A stretch of DNA of 64,000 nt from NCBI RefSeq assembly GCF_947179165.1, contig NC_077239.1:66375634-66439633 (forward strand). Reading direction: 5' to 3'. Of the stretch, positions 1-12,718 are shown in pieces. The translations under genes were made by a program, and so were the position numbers. Source of the DNA: Solanum dulcamara (lineage: Eukaryota; Streptophyta; Magnoliopsida; Solanales; Solanaceae). The notes under the pieces were generated by a model. The model ran no database searches. It was not told the origin of the DNA and worked only from the letters and a program-made list of their open reading frames with translations. The first letter of the stretch is position 1, and every line of letters begins with the position of its first letter.

Positions 1-3000
1 AATTCGATCCAAATTTTAATGGTCGAAGAAAAAAATGTGGACATTGGTGAATTTTCGAAACCATCAAAAAAAAAGAGCAACATTGAAAAATGTTTCAAAA
101 ATCTCCAAGTTTAACAAGGACAAAAATGTTGCGACTTGTGAAGGTATTTTTTTATTAAATTATTTTTTCAATTATTCAATTCTTATTTCATTTAATGTTT
201 ATATAGATATGAAATTGTCATAATTTTGATAAGAATTTGTTATACTTAAGGATTGACAGTTATTTTTTGGTTTTGACATGAAAATGATATACTTTTGATA
301 TACTGAGGTTTATTGTTAACTTGTGTTGTCAGGTGGCATAAAATTTATATGAAATTGGTATGATATAGTTTATGTAATGTGTTATACTGGTATCCAATTA
401 TTAGAATGAGTATATTTTTTGGCATGAAAATTGTATATTGTGAAATTGGTATGAATTTGTTGTAATATGTATATACATTGGCGTGAAATTGATATAAATT
501 TGGTGTGAAATTTGTCATAGTTGAATGGAATTGTTTCCTGACTGAAGAAGCAAGTACGTTGATGGAGCATTTAGTGAAGGCAAAGAAATTGCACTATTGC
601 TAACAAATTTGGTGGACCACGTATAGAAAAAGAACATGGGTGGATATTATCAATTATCCTACTCCAAGATCAAAAAAATAAGTTGACAAATAGATGATTG
701 TCTTAGACTTTAATTACATGTTTTGATTTTAAGATGATGTATATTTTTTGCTTTAGTTTTTGACAATATATACTTTTTGGAATCAAAAGTATGTTTTATG
801 TTCAATATAAAAGCATGCATTGTGACTTATTTTTTTCATTGGATACTAGTTGGATACCAATTGCATACAATGTTAGTCTTAATTTTTGAAGTTGGATACC
901 ACTTGGATATCAGTAGTAACCAGTTTTAGATTGAGCTATTACTTTTGAAAAATACTACATAAACAAAGTAGGAAGAATTAAATATTTTCAAATTCTATTT
1001 AGATATTAGTTGCATACATTGTTACACTTAAGTTTTCCAAATGGATACCAAATTGGATATAACATTAACTAGTTTTAGCTTGGCTTATTTAGTTGAAATC
1101 TTAATTATATGTTGTATTTTTCAACTGGATACCAATTAGATATCAATTGCATACATGGTTAGACTTGATATTTTCAATGGTATACCAGTTGGATATCAAT
1201 TGCATACATTGATGGACTTAATTTTCTCAGTAGATACCAATTGGATACCATGTAGATACCAAATGGTTACCAGCAGTAGCCGACTTTAATTCTTGACTCT
1301 ATATTTGAAAAATACTGCATACACAAAGGAATAAGTAGTACACATAATTAATGTTCTGAAATCAGAATTCATTAAGTTAAACGATCGAAAAAATCAAGAT
1401 ATGTGTTTGTCACAATTAAACAACTAAATTAAAATTAAAATAAATTATAACTATTTTTTAGTAGGGGTAATTTGAACATGTCTTCCTGTTGTGTCCTTCC
1501 GACAACATGTGTTGCACGTAACTTTAGAGCTCTTGAATTTCACATCAGCAAACTCCTTCCAACGTTCATGTTGTGGTCTCCCTACCTTTCTCTTAAAATC
1601 AGGCAACAACAATTTAGGTTCCGATATATAACTTGGTATATTCCACGTACTCTTAAAATTGCATATGCATCTTTAAAAATTTTTGTAATATAAATAGTAT
1701 ACCAATTGCATACAAGTCTTTTGCCATTATCCATATCAATTTCATATCATTATTGTGCAAAATTCTATATTAATTTCATGCCAAAATTAAACACTAATTC
1801 ATACCAGATTCATACCAAAAGAATACCAATTTCATACCAATTATAACATCAAAACATGTGTTTGTCACAACTAGATGATTAAATTTAAAATTAAAAACAC
1901 CTATGCAACCATTCAAATCTTAAAAATTGAAATCCAATTACATAAATTAAATTGTTATCATTTGAATATAACGATACACTAAATAAACCTAAAAAAAATC
2001 TTCACTTTTTACATTGACTCACAAAAAAGCCTAAAACGATACACTAATAAACCACTAAAATACCAAAAAAATATAAATGGCATACTAATTTTTCACTGAC
2101 ACACAAAAATAACACAAAGTTGTATTCTCATTATAATCTAAAAATACACATGTTTTCATCGACACAAAAAATCTTTGACAAACTTAAAACCTAATTTTAA
2201 TCAACAAAATCACCCAAATCTGATATCAAATAATAAAAAAATATTAAATTTGAAATGCATCGACACAAAATAATGAAATCACTCATTCATGCCATTAAAT
2301 TTTTTAAAAAAATACAAATAAACAACAAAAATACCATAGATTAAAAGATTTTTTTTTTGTATAAAACCTAAATATAATTTTAAAAAAACTAAATAACGAC
2401 ATCAAAACGAGAGCCATCTTCATCCCTGTTGAATTAGAATTGAACAGAGTTAGTTTCCATGTTGAATTTTGAGAATCGGAAAAAAAAAGAAATATATCAT
2501 GCGTAAAAAATCGGATTAGAATGTAATTTGGAGATAATTTGGAGATAATCGGATTAGAGATATATCACTTCAACTAATTTGGAGATAATTATGAGATTAT
2601 AATGTACATTCAGTTCCAGATCTTTTAATTAAGGAATTAATGTCTGTCATTATTATGGGTAAGTTATTAAAATATTTTTTTTCTTTATTTGTTGTAGGCC
2701 CACGTTTTTAATTATTTGTTATATTATGTAAGTTTTCTACTGTTATCTACTCAAATCTAGAAAGTCCTGTCATCATTAGTAACAACTAACAAGTAATCTA
2801 CAATTTGCCATTTAGTCAATTTTCTCTTTTAAAGCTAGTTTGCTAGTTAAAGAACATTGTTTAGCTATAGTTCTTGAGAGAATATTTAAACATTTTTAGC
2901 AAAAACATATTCACCATAAAAGTGGTTGGAGACTGTGACACTTGTCGATTCAATAGTAGTGCTTGTCCTAGTGAATTCTACCAGTCCACTGGACCAGTCA

Positions 3001-3460
3001 AACAATTATTTTAGAAAAATTACTTGATTGAGTGCTTTTTAAAAAATAATTATTAATTTTAGCGATATTTTTTATTTATTACCATTTATAGCAATATATA
3101 GCAATATTATGATAAATCTACACTTGTATTAAAAGTGAATTATGCATACAATATAAATGTATTATAAGTGTTTTAAAATATATATTATGTTTGTGTAGTA
3201 AGAAACTAACATAATGTATTATAAGTCTATTAAAATATGTGATAAATGTATTATCCATCTATAAAACTTGTATTATATATGTTTTATAAATAGTTCTCTG
3301 CAATATGTATTAAAACTGTATTATAAATGTATTATAAATATTCAGTGAATTTTTTTTTTATTGCTATAGATGGTAAATATTTTCTTAATATTGTATATTT
3401 ATGTAAGTTTCCCATTACTTTTCTTGTTAGAAATCAATAAATTGGGTAAAGACCTACTAG
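1..3460. other. AT-rich intergenic DNA, no recognisable gene
   Basis: No coding exon is recognisable; the short open frames here have no known motif. Between about 840 and 1280, and again at 1690-1860, short phrases built on ATACCA, GGATAC and TTGCATACA recur irregularly on both strands, which suggests a decayed transposon or simple-repeat remnant. Around 3100-3350 the words TGTATTA and TGTATTATAA recur. I cannot assign either patch to a family. Confidence 0.5.
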
Positions 3461-3514
3461 CTTAGATAAATATCTAATGCATTCTCCGGAGAAGAGATTT
3501 TTGGAAGAGACTAT

Positions 3515-3666
3515 ATATTCTTAGCCTTATCTGACTTCTTTTTATGCTTCTATTGAGTCGGGGTCTCTCGAAAACAGTCGTTCTACCTTAATAAAAGTAA
3601 AATTTGCGTACATTTTATCTTCTTCACACCCCACATTATGAAATTTCACTGGATTGTTGTTGTTGT
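3515..3666 (+). mobile_element. TS-SINE / RTE-LINE type 3' tail fragment
   Basis: The stretch shows the Solanaceae retroposon 3' module: a CTTAGCCTTATCTGAC-like start, a phrase related to TTGAGTCGGGGTCTCTCG, a TTTGCGTACA phrase, an ACACCCCACATTATG phrase, and a terminal run of TTG units. The same order recurs at 13880-14045 and 58020-58186. TS SINEs and plant RTE LINEs share this tail, so a fragment alone does not say which it came from. It lies just beyond the 3' end of the hydrolase-like gene. Confidence 0.7.
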
Positions 3667-5929
3667 AAACTACACATTTTAGGGATCTGCATGCGCCATG
3701 ATTAAAACTCTAATTACCAACTTGGGATTATATTAGTACTATCAAAAAGGCATTATCCACTGACTCAATTTCCCAACTTACTACCAGGAATACGCCTTTT
3801 CTTAGAGAAAGTACATACAATGGCCAATCTTGTAAGCATTTAATTAATACACTGAACATCTAGTAGCAGAAATGCATATTGCTTATCATTCTCAGGCAAA
3901 ATACATAAGAAACTATAGACATCCAGTACATTACACACAACCATAGCAGGATAGATCTTTTTTAAATAAGCGATAAAATACAGGGTTTGTCCATAATTAG
4001 CTACACCATAACTATTATCATGGCTAACTTTCATACTTTATCCACTCACTTGACATGCTTGTTAAACCAGTCCAACATATCCCGATGAGCTTCTTCAGCA
4101 CTCTGCACAGCCTTCTTGTCTTCCACGTTGTATCGCACAGTCCACCCATGCGCAACACCATTTTGTACGAATGGCAACAAAAGAAACGGAAAGGATAAAT
4201 CTAGAACTCTGCAACACGCTCTAAGAAATTCATTAAAGTAGGTGATACACTTATCTCAATACATCCACCAAACAAATAGGCATGTACTATTTCATATATA
4301 AGTCTTTCTAAAGTAATATTTTTAAACATAGGAATGTTAGCGTACTTCAGGTTTTGATGATAAAATCTCCTCAAACTGCTTAACAAGCTCAGGAGGAGAT
4401 TGTTTATCTATCTCAGCTCCTAAAATAGCTATTGGTGCCTTCACCTCTGCAAATAGATACATCAGCTCCGTTAGGGAGGGGGACAAAATAAAGATAAAAA
4501 AGGAAACAGGAAGAATCTAAAAAAATAATGCAGTTCAATTTACCCATCATAATTCAAAAAATACTTGATAGAAAGTCCTACTTAAAGGCATAGGTATATA
4601 TCAGAAATCACCTAATGATTTTTCATATAAGAATGAATTTAGACATTGAACGATAAAACAGCAACACACTTGAGACATCAAATGCTTTGTCCCACGTGCA
4701 ACACACTTGTATAGAATCCAAGAGTAATAGCTCAATCCGATCACAAATGATTCTGGTAAAAAATAATTGTACCCTTAATATCATCCACAGAGACATGATG
4801 GGTTCAATAGCACTGCAGCTTGAATGTTGTCAGATTTAGCTAGTTGAACAACTACCTTGGCTGTTAAGAAACAGAAGGTTAGAATCTCAGACAACTACAA
4901 GAAATTGACCTTATACATCCTAGGAGAGCAAGGGATGAATAATCCTAAAAGAGAAAGTTGAACAGCTTACCACCCCAGCAAAAACCTGCTGCTCCAATGG
5001 CAGATATGCCTTTATCTTTTAAAGCTGCAATAACCTTCTTTGCATCTTCAAATCCTTCATCCTAACAAAACAAAGGAAACAATGAATGCCATGGCGGTGA
5101 GCCTGATAATATTAATGTTGCACAATGACATTCCAAAGCATGATCAAGTTAATGGATGGAAACTCTGATAATGATGTTGTTGCCTCCTTTAATTCCTGAT
5201 GCATATCTATGGCAATATTACAAAAAGAAATAAATCAGAAGGCATACTGTTCCATGTGATTGTAACCAGACTTGCATAGTTTTCTCCTTATTTTCAGGAT
5301 TGTAAGGATCCCCATAAAAAAAAATCAGGAACCACCACATAGTAACCCCAGCTGAAACTTTGTCAGCAAGCCTCCTATATAACAGCAGTTAAGTTTTGGA
5401 TCAGCCCAAGATAAAATAGAAACTTCTCGCAGCTTCATTACTGGAAAAAATGCAGAGAACAATCATCCCAACTTCTTCCATTGAAATGTAAACATAAAGA
5501 TACAAAGATAAGATCAGTGGATCGCCTGAAATATGTAATTCAGACTTTTTTTTATATAGGTAAAATCTGTAATGCAGACTCCTCTCTCTGTCTCTCTCTT
5601 CTTCTTTCTTTTTTTTTTCTGGTTCTGATGGAGTTGTGGTTGTATTTTGTATTGCTGGTGTCTAAGGTGTAAAACCTAAAGTTATCAACAGATAGAAGCA
5701 CCCTAGAGCATCGACTCTCTTGTCTTTTGAAAAAGAGTTGTAGCTGTTTAGTAGGTAACAGTTCATTGTCTAGCAGTCCATTCAAATTAGTAGTCACAGT
5801 ATTGCTTCGATAGTTTCTTGTCCTTCGACTTCTGTTACTCTTTGTTGTTCCTTGTTCCTCATCATATTGTAGTATTGTAGTTTCTGTTCTATTACTATTT
5901 GTTGTTTTTGTTATTATCTTATGTTTCTT

Positions 5930-6095
5930 GAACTTCCGTTACTTCTTTTTCTGAACTGCTTTTCCTTGAGCTGAAGGTCTATTGGTAACCAGCACTCTAC
6001 CTCCAAGGATGGAAAAAGGCCTACGTACATTCTACCCTCCCAGACCCCACTTTGTAGGGCTACACTGGATATGTTGTTGTTTGTTGTTGTAGTTG
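5930..6095 (+). mobile_element. TS-SINE / RTE-LINE 3' tail in hydrolase intron
   Basis: Inside the second intron of the hydrolase-like gene, on the opposite strand. It reads CTTGAGCTGAAGGTCTATTG, then CTACCTCCAAGG, CTACGTACATTCTACCC, CCCAGACCCCAC and a TTGTTGTTTGTTGTTG end, which is the standard order of this retroposon tail. The upstream stretch from about 5800, rich in TTCTGTTACT and TTGTTGTT words, may be the rest of the same element. Confidence 0.75.
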
Positions 6096-6827
6096 TGGTT
6101 ATATATGATACTTTTATAACTATGAAAGAAAGAAATGAAGTTGTTGACAACAGAGAAGAATCCAAGAGAATACTGGTGCAAACATTAGTATAGAAATTTA
6201 TGAAAAAGTAAGAAGTGGAAAAGAAAAAGTAATTTTAGAAGGTACTATTAGACAACTCCAAGCTGAACTTGAGAAGCAGTGCATACCTCAGATTTGGTGC
6301 TTCATAACCTGTAAAGTATTCATAATATTAAGAGATTGTCTTCCATAAAAAAGGGACAACTTTCGTGTAGTTTGTGATTGGATGTAACTGTTAAGATTTT
6401 CTCTATGACATAAATAATAACAATAATCCTTATACCATAATATGCTTCGTTCAGCTCAAAAGAGAGATGTTTAACATTACCAAGGGTCAAAGCATCTAAT
6501 TTCCAATCTAAAATCCACATTAGAAATGAAATTTACATGTTTAGATACAACACAGAGAATACACTTGTTCATAACATTTAGGATTGAAACATTTGTAGCT
6601 ATAGAAAGATCCACTTAACTTCCAAAATAGCAAAAGCCTCATATAATGGGGCGATAGAAGTAGTACTGAAAAAGGAAGTGCGGAGTTCCTTTCCTTCTCC
6701 CATATACATCTATTTGTCCTTGCTAATCCAGAACAACTATTTGTTGTACGGGACAATTTGCTTGAACTTTGAGATTCTCAAACCAAACTACAGCAATGTT
6801 TTGCAAAAAAAAGTTATTTCAGGTGTT

Positions 6828-6925
6828 CGATTACAACAACAACAATATACCCAATGTGTGTACGCAAACCTTACCACACCTTGGGAGGTAGAGAGGTTGT
6901 TTCCAATAGACCTTACCCCATACAT
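6828..6925 (-). mobile_element. TS-SINE / RTE-LINE 3' tail fragment, minus strand
   Basis: The plus strand starts with a run of CAA units and then reads ATACCCAATGTGTGTACGC and GGGAGGTAGAGAGGTTGT, the reverse complement of the tail seen elsewhere in the window. It lies in the first intron of the hydrolase-like gene, in that gene's own orientation. Confidence 0.65.
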
Positions 6926-7596
6926 CGCCAGAACATATTTGCAAAAGAACCATTCTCCATCAAATGGGGGAAAATGACTTGCTCACTTTGTAAGAAGTAA
7001 GGACACAACTACTGCACAAAAGATCATTTACCTACAAACCAATAGTATATCATTGCTCCATTGAACATTTACACATCACTATCCATCTTTAACGCTCACA
7101 AAGCACTATCCGATTTGTTTTTTTCCTTAAACCAACCAAATATTTTCCCCCAAAAAAGTAAAAAGTTCTCTTTTTTCAAAATATGTCTCTTCCGTGGTAC
7201 CAAATTGATCAATAGATTGCTCAAATTTTCTGACAAAAAAAGGTCAAGAAATTGGAATAAATTGCAAATTGAGCAGAACCCAGATGTCCAAATTCAAGGA
7301 AGAGAAAAGGGTTAAAAGGGTAAGTACCAAAAATGTCAGAGACGAGGAGGATGACTTGTTTGGAATTGGAAGAACCAGAGACGTAAGTTTTGAGTCCCCC
7401 AAGTTCTAAAACAGATCCATGTCCGCTGCTTGAGCTCAGAGCTGGTGGGTTCTCGCAGCACTGAGGCCCTGCCATCTTTTGCTATACACTAACAAAACTT
7501 TTTTGTACTACTAATAGATGTGTGCATCTTATATACTCCACATATATATATAAATATATATATATTCATCTGTTTAAAGTTGGAGGTTATTATTTA

Positions 7597-7820
7597 GACG
7601 TCCTTTGTTTAGAAATAAGTTATTGCGGTATTAATTATTTTAAAATTAGTTATCTTAAAATAAGGTGGATAATTTATCTATCATATATATGAAATAACTT
7701 ATCAATCAGTATGGTATAAATGGTGGATAAGTTATTCCAAACAAGATACCAAAATTTCATTTCTGAATTATTTTTTTATCCTAAAACTATTTATGTTTAT
7801 CACTTACACCAAACGACCCC
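7597..7820. mobile_element. short MITE, TTA target duplication
   Basis: About 224 bp, with imperfect terminal inverted repeats: GACGTCCTTTG at the left and GGGGTCGTTTG on the reverse strand at the right. TTA flanks both sides (7594-7596 and 7821-7823). Three-base TTA/TAA duplications and short termini of this kind fit a Tourist/PIF-Harbinger-like MITE. It lies about 120 bp upstream of the hydrolase start codon. The termini are weakly matched, so the call is moderate. Confidence 0.5.
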
Positions 7821-8357
7821 TTAAAGTTAAATTAAACAACACTTGTTTATGTACTTGTTATGTTTATTTCTTATTCTCTATTATATATATATATATATAT
7901 AACAAATTTTGATTGTCATTAATTAAATATTTTGAAAAATTATAATTTAAAATTTTACTTACATTCTATTAAGAATTTGTTAAGAAATGTAGCATTATTT
8001 TTATTAATTATTTTTGTATTATTTGCACCAAAATATGTTTATAAGATTATCAAATTATAGATGTTGCAAGTTGATAAAAAAAAAATCTTATTATGTTCAT
8101 TTGTTTCATTATAGAACGACATTAATTTATATACTCAATCAATATTTTTCACTTTTCTGGATGGATTAATATTATTTAGATAGAAAACTTCTTATATAGA
8201 TTAAAAAAATATATTATGATTTTAACAAAGTTTTTTCCATCCTCAACTAATATTTGCCCTAATTATAGTTTATATATTTCAAAAAAAGGAGAAGTAGTGA
8301 ATAAAGTTATCTCAAAACATGGTGCTATGAAATTCTATCAATTTCAGACATGATTAA

Positions 8358-8734
8358 GAGCCCGTTTGGATTAGCTGACCAACTTAAAGCTCCTTTTCAG
8401 CTTTTGGACGTGTTTGCCTAATGCTAACTTTAAGCCAGAAAGTTCTTAAAGTCAGTCAAAAATGAAAAGTTAGGATTCCTAACTTTTTTTTTCTAAGTGC
8501 TTAAAGTCATTTTCTTTGACCATGAAAATTACTTTTATATCACTTATATTTTAACTAAATTCCCAAACTACCCTTTTTATTCTTTTAACTCTAAAATTCA
8601 CGTAATTTTCCTCATTTAAGCACTTTTATCCAAACACTCAACTACTTATTTATAAAAATAACTTTCAGCACTTTAAAGTTTTAAAAGCACTTCATACATA
8701 AAAGTTACTTTTTTAAGTCCATCCAAACGGGCTC
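8358..8734. mobile_element. Tourist-like (PIF/Harbinger) MITE
   Basis: 377 bp with matching inverted termini GAGCCCGTTTGGAT on both ends, and TAA repeated immediately outside (8355-8357 and 8735-8737). The interior is AT-rich, with mirrored AACTTAAAGC and CTTTAAAGTT phrases, and has no coding capacity. The three-base TAA duplication plus the GAGCCCGTTTGG terminus is typical of PIF/Harbinger-derived MITEs in plants. Confidence 0.8.
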
Positions 8735-9039
8735 TAATTAACAAATCGTTTATTGCAGTGTCACTTTTCATAAGAGTTGCTTTTTTTATTTATATATTTT
8801 AGAAAAAGTCATTACAATAACATGATAGCATAAAGTACAAATGTTATTACACTAATAATAAAAAAATGTTTTATAGCAAAATATTTTTTTTAAAAAAAAA
8901 ATCATGTGTGGAGCGTACGTTTTACCCAATGGACTTGCATTTTTACATCCAGAATTACGCTCCAAATTTGCCTAATGGATCTACGCCTTTTATTTGCGCT
9001 CGAAGCGCTTCGGGTACTCCTCACCTTAAAAATGCTTTT

Positions 9040-10010
9040 GCAAAAATTGTCTGAGTCTCACATTGGTCAGGGAATAAATCGATGGCTTTGCTTATATGAA
9101 TTTGAAAAATTCCTGTCCCTTAAGCTAGCTTTTGGGAGTTGAATTAGATCCAAGATCCATTTCTTAAATAGTATTAGAATCAGGTCTATTCTTGTTTGGA
9201 CTTCTGTTCCATGCTTTAATTTAGGCTTGGCGTGAAAAAGGATATTAGAGTGAGTTAGAGTCACACATTAATTCGAGAATAGAATGGTGTTATGGTTATA
9301 TAGCTTCAGCAATCCTCCCCCTTGAGCTAGCTTTTATGGTTGAATTAGGTCTAAGATTCATTTCTTTAGATGGTGGTATCGTCTCACCAAATATTAAACC
9401 CCTACAACGAGGTGGGTGTTGAAGAATAAAAAAATCTCATATCAGTGGGTAATAAGATGTGTGGTCTCCTTATATGGATTTGAATAATCCACCCCCCTAC
9501 ACCCTCAATGAACTACTTTTGGGGGTTGAATTAGATCTAAGTATCATATTTAACATGGTATCAAAGTAAGGTTCATCCCTGCTTGAATTCCCAATCCAAA
9601 CTCTAGTTTGGACTTCGCATGAAGCGATGTCCGGTCCACGCTTCAATTTGGGCTTGACGTGAAGGGGTTGTTCGAATTTTTGGAGGCTCCTCCACACTAA
9701 ACCTTAGTTCATGCCTATATAAGGGTATTCTCTTGAAAAAGCATCTGAAATGTCTGTAAACTCTTGAGATATTCACAAAGAGATTAAAACATGTCAGACT
9801 CTTCTTGATAATCAAAATATTGCAAAAAGATCCACAAATTCTTTCATGGAGATTAAGTCCAAATCATCCTAGTTCGAGAAATACGTTACTAATTACTTTC
9901 GAATCACATAAAAGATCAAGAGAAGAATCAAGAGAACAAACCTATTCATACCCACAATGTTTATCACTAAAATTATGTTTCTTCATATTTTATTTGTGAT
10001 TGTAATTTAT
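9040..10010 (+). mobile_element. decayed LTR-retrotransposon end(s), Ty1/copia-like
   Basis: A characteristic LTR-end module recurs three times: GCTAGCTTTTGGGAGTTG near 9125, GCTAGCTTTTATGGTTG near 9328 and a diverged ACTACTTTTGGGGGTTG near 9512, each followed by an ATTAGRTCYAAG-like phrase. After the third copy, TGGTATCAAAGT (9556-9567) resembles the initiator-Met tRNA primer-binding site TGGTATCAGAGC, so that copy ends a plus-strand 5' LTR. A degenerate TAGTATTAGAATC follows the first copy. No gag or pol coding is recognisable. Copia is a guess from the LTR style. Confidence 0.55.
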
Positions 10011-10449
10011 TTTCTACAACTTTAATATTTGTTGCAAATAATTTGATCCATGCTTGTTGATTGAAGAATGCATTAGTGATTTATTTATATAAACTTAAAC
10101 AATCCTTTTGCTTTAAAGTAACTTTTGGAATTGAGCTAATTATATTATTTACTTGTTTATATTGCAATTTTTTTTTTTTAGAGTTGGTTAAATCTTATAC
10201 TCCGTTACTTATCAAATTTTGACGGGATATATCTGTTAAAAAATAATAATTAATATAGTAAATTTATTATTTTATCTCTATTAATTGATAAAATTTTAAA
10301 TATATTTACTTATTATATTTTTAAAGATATTAACTCAATTTTAATAAATTAGAAATATAATAGGATGAGAAAAATTATGTTGATTTGTTAAAATTGACAA
10401 ATAAATTATCCTTTCTTAGCGGTGCCACTAGTGCATATCAATTGAGTAT

Positions 10450-12718
10450 CTGTCTGCGTCTTTGAGTTTCCCTATATACGCGCTAATATTCATCCACGTG
10501 GTAACACGCTCTCCCCCATCTGCCCTATTTCTCCTCTATATTTCATTGTCTCTGTCTCAGGTATCGACTGTCTCAATCTCATTCTTCGGACTCTCCGACT
10601 TCTTTAGTTTCATGCTCGTAAGTTCTCTTTCTCTGTCCTACATTTGATTGTTTTTTTTTTCTTTCAACCTGAAAGCAAGTTTTTCTTGGGTTTATTGATC
10701 ATTGCATTGTCTAATTTTTTTGGGTTAGAAGTTAGAGAGTTGCATTTGTGGGTTATGTGAGTTTGGGTTCATCTGCGGAGACATTGTTTGTTGGGGATTT
10801 TATTTTATTTTTTAAAAAACTTTGCGGTAGTAGAAAAGGGTGTTTTCAGCATTTCGGATGCTGGTTTGCCTTCAACTGACTGAATTTTCAAGTTTGATTG
10901 GGAATGCTTATGATTGATTATGTGTCCATTTTGGTTGTTCCTTCCTTTTTAAAAATAAATAAATTTGTGGGTAGGGGAAGGGGAAATGGGAAAGGAATTG
11001 AACCCTCACCAACAATGCGAAAAGTTTCTTTTTCTTTTTTGATGACCGTGGTGTCCGGGTTCCACATGATACCTGCTACCTCGCACCAGCAACAGCTATC
11101 AAGCAACTTTGTCCACCAAGTCTAGATGGATGAGAAGAATCACCTCCTGTTTTTGTCTCCATTGGGAGAAACAGTGCCAACAAGGTGAAAGTTTAGTTAG
11201 TCTATCAATTGAGTTACTAAGAGTTCCCTTATGTGTGTTCCTTCATGCTTTTCAATGTGTTAAAAAATTTAAGTATGTTCTTCCCAATTTTTAAGGGTTT
11301 CTTTTTCATTGTAGAAAATCCCAAAATGTATGACACAATTATATTTTTTAACGATTTTGCAATTTTGAAGAATTCAGGTTCGTTCATGATTGTTGAATTT
11401 TGATGTGTTTTTTTCTACCAAACTAACATTCAACTTCTGCTTTCATATTTTTGTTTCACTATTACAAATTAATATTTTAAATTCTATGCCCTTAATAGGG
11501 GTTATTCACTAAGCACTTTTTAATCTGTGTAGAAAATCACTAGTGCAATAATTTTCTTATCTTGCTTTGGTTTTAATAATGTTTTAGCTACTCCACGTTC
11601 ACAAATCCTAAATCAAAGCTCAAAGGTCGTCTTGGTTGATTTGAAAATTTTAAAACCAAGAAGGAAAAAGGATTACCAATTTGTAATTTTTATTGGAAAA
11701 AACCTAATTGGTCTAAGTTTGCTGCAGCTGCCAGTGTGATTCTGCAGGTTCAATTCTTCTTTTATCTTCCTCTTTCTAATCTTTGGATAGTGGACTTCAA
11801 TCTCAGAAGCCAACAATAATAGGTTTTGCTATGGACACTTCTGATCCACAATGGTTATAAACTTTTACAGTTTCGCGTAATTCTATGCTTGGTTACCCTT
11901 TTATGCTTTTGTGATGGCCAGTTGGAATACTTGAACTGATTGCGTTAGAAATAAACAAATTGTTTTGGGTTGTCTTAGATGCACAATATACTCATACATG
12001 GTAAAGCTTTAGAATAAGCTCACAACAGAGAGATGCTCTTGTGTGGGTGGTAAAGCAACAGATGTCCATGTTTTAAGCTCACAGTGAAGATAGTAATTCC
12101 TGGTACCCCCCCCCCCGGCCTCTTTTTTTCCCCTTTCCTTTCTGGGTTGCGGAGAGAGGTGGGTGGATTTTATTTTGGGGGATCGAAAGGCAGGCTGGTC
12201 AATATGGCCAGAAGACAGCTCTTGTCAACAATAACATAATTTGCAACTTGATTCTCTCATCAAATGATGCAATTTTTTGGCGCCTTCTTGTTTGTAAATT
12301 GCTACATCCATTTTTGTCACACATCACGAGTTGTTGCGGACCATAAAGCGTGGTCTTTAAGTGGAGAAAGGTAGAGGGGTAGACCCATATCCACCGAGTT
12401 TCGAACCAGGTCCCATGTGTCCCCGGGATTTCTCGGTTATCAGAAAAAGAATTGGTGCCTTCATCATAGTCATGTTTCCTTATGCACCTTCCTTAAATTT
12501 TGTTTGTTTCTCCAAGATAAAATAACCGGGTGGGTGTGTGTGTCTATGGAAAGTATGCAGTTTCAGAAGGTATTGGTTATTTGTCATATCATGCAACATT
12601 CTAATCTAGGTATGACTGAAGGCCTTGTTCGAATTCTGTCTCTGATTCTGCTCATATGCACTCTGGTTTTTGTAGGCTCACTGAGTAATTTGGAGGTTGC
12701 ATTTAAATCCATTAAAGA
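10450..12718 (+). promoter_or_regulatory. 5' leader of the SUVR gene with a UTR intron
   Basis: A pyrimidine-rich stretch around 10490-10617 ends in CTC followed by the donor GTAAGT at 10618. An acceptor TTTTTGTAG ends at 12675, and the next exon runs into the SUVR start codon at 12719 after a 43-nt leader. This gives a leader intron of about 2 kb, common in plant chromatin genes. The transcription start is not certain; CTCTATATTTC near 10533 is a possible core element. The intron holds a C-run near 12105 but no recognised transposon. Confidence 0.5.

Larger units (their letters stand above)
4046..7475 (-). pseudogene. dienelactone-hydrolase-like gene, probably a pseudogene
   Basis: Alpha/beta hydrolase of the dienelactone hydrolase family (plant members are often labelled endo-1,3;1,4-beta-D-glucanase-like), likely cytosolic, substrate unknown. 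Exons by GT-AG sites: 7475-7328 (starts MAGPQCCENPP, ends VSDIF), 6308-6287 (YEAPNL), 5371-5248, 5061-4981, 4860-4773, 4446-about 4347 and about 4165-4046. The nucleophile motif GFCWGG ends exon 4, the acid region GAEIDKQSPPE is in exon 6 and the His motif GVAHGWTVRY in the last. Damage: exon 3 lacks one base after codons for VSAG and gains a T in the following T run, so the expected YYVVVPD is read out of frame before frame returns at FYGDPYNPENK. Exon 5 has a shift after LLNPS leading to an in-frame TGA. Exon 6 runs into TAA after KPEV, with unrelated sequence before the last block. Sequencing error could explain single shifts, but three lesions favour a pseudogene. Confidence 0.75.
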
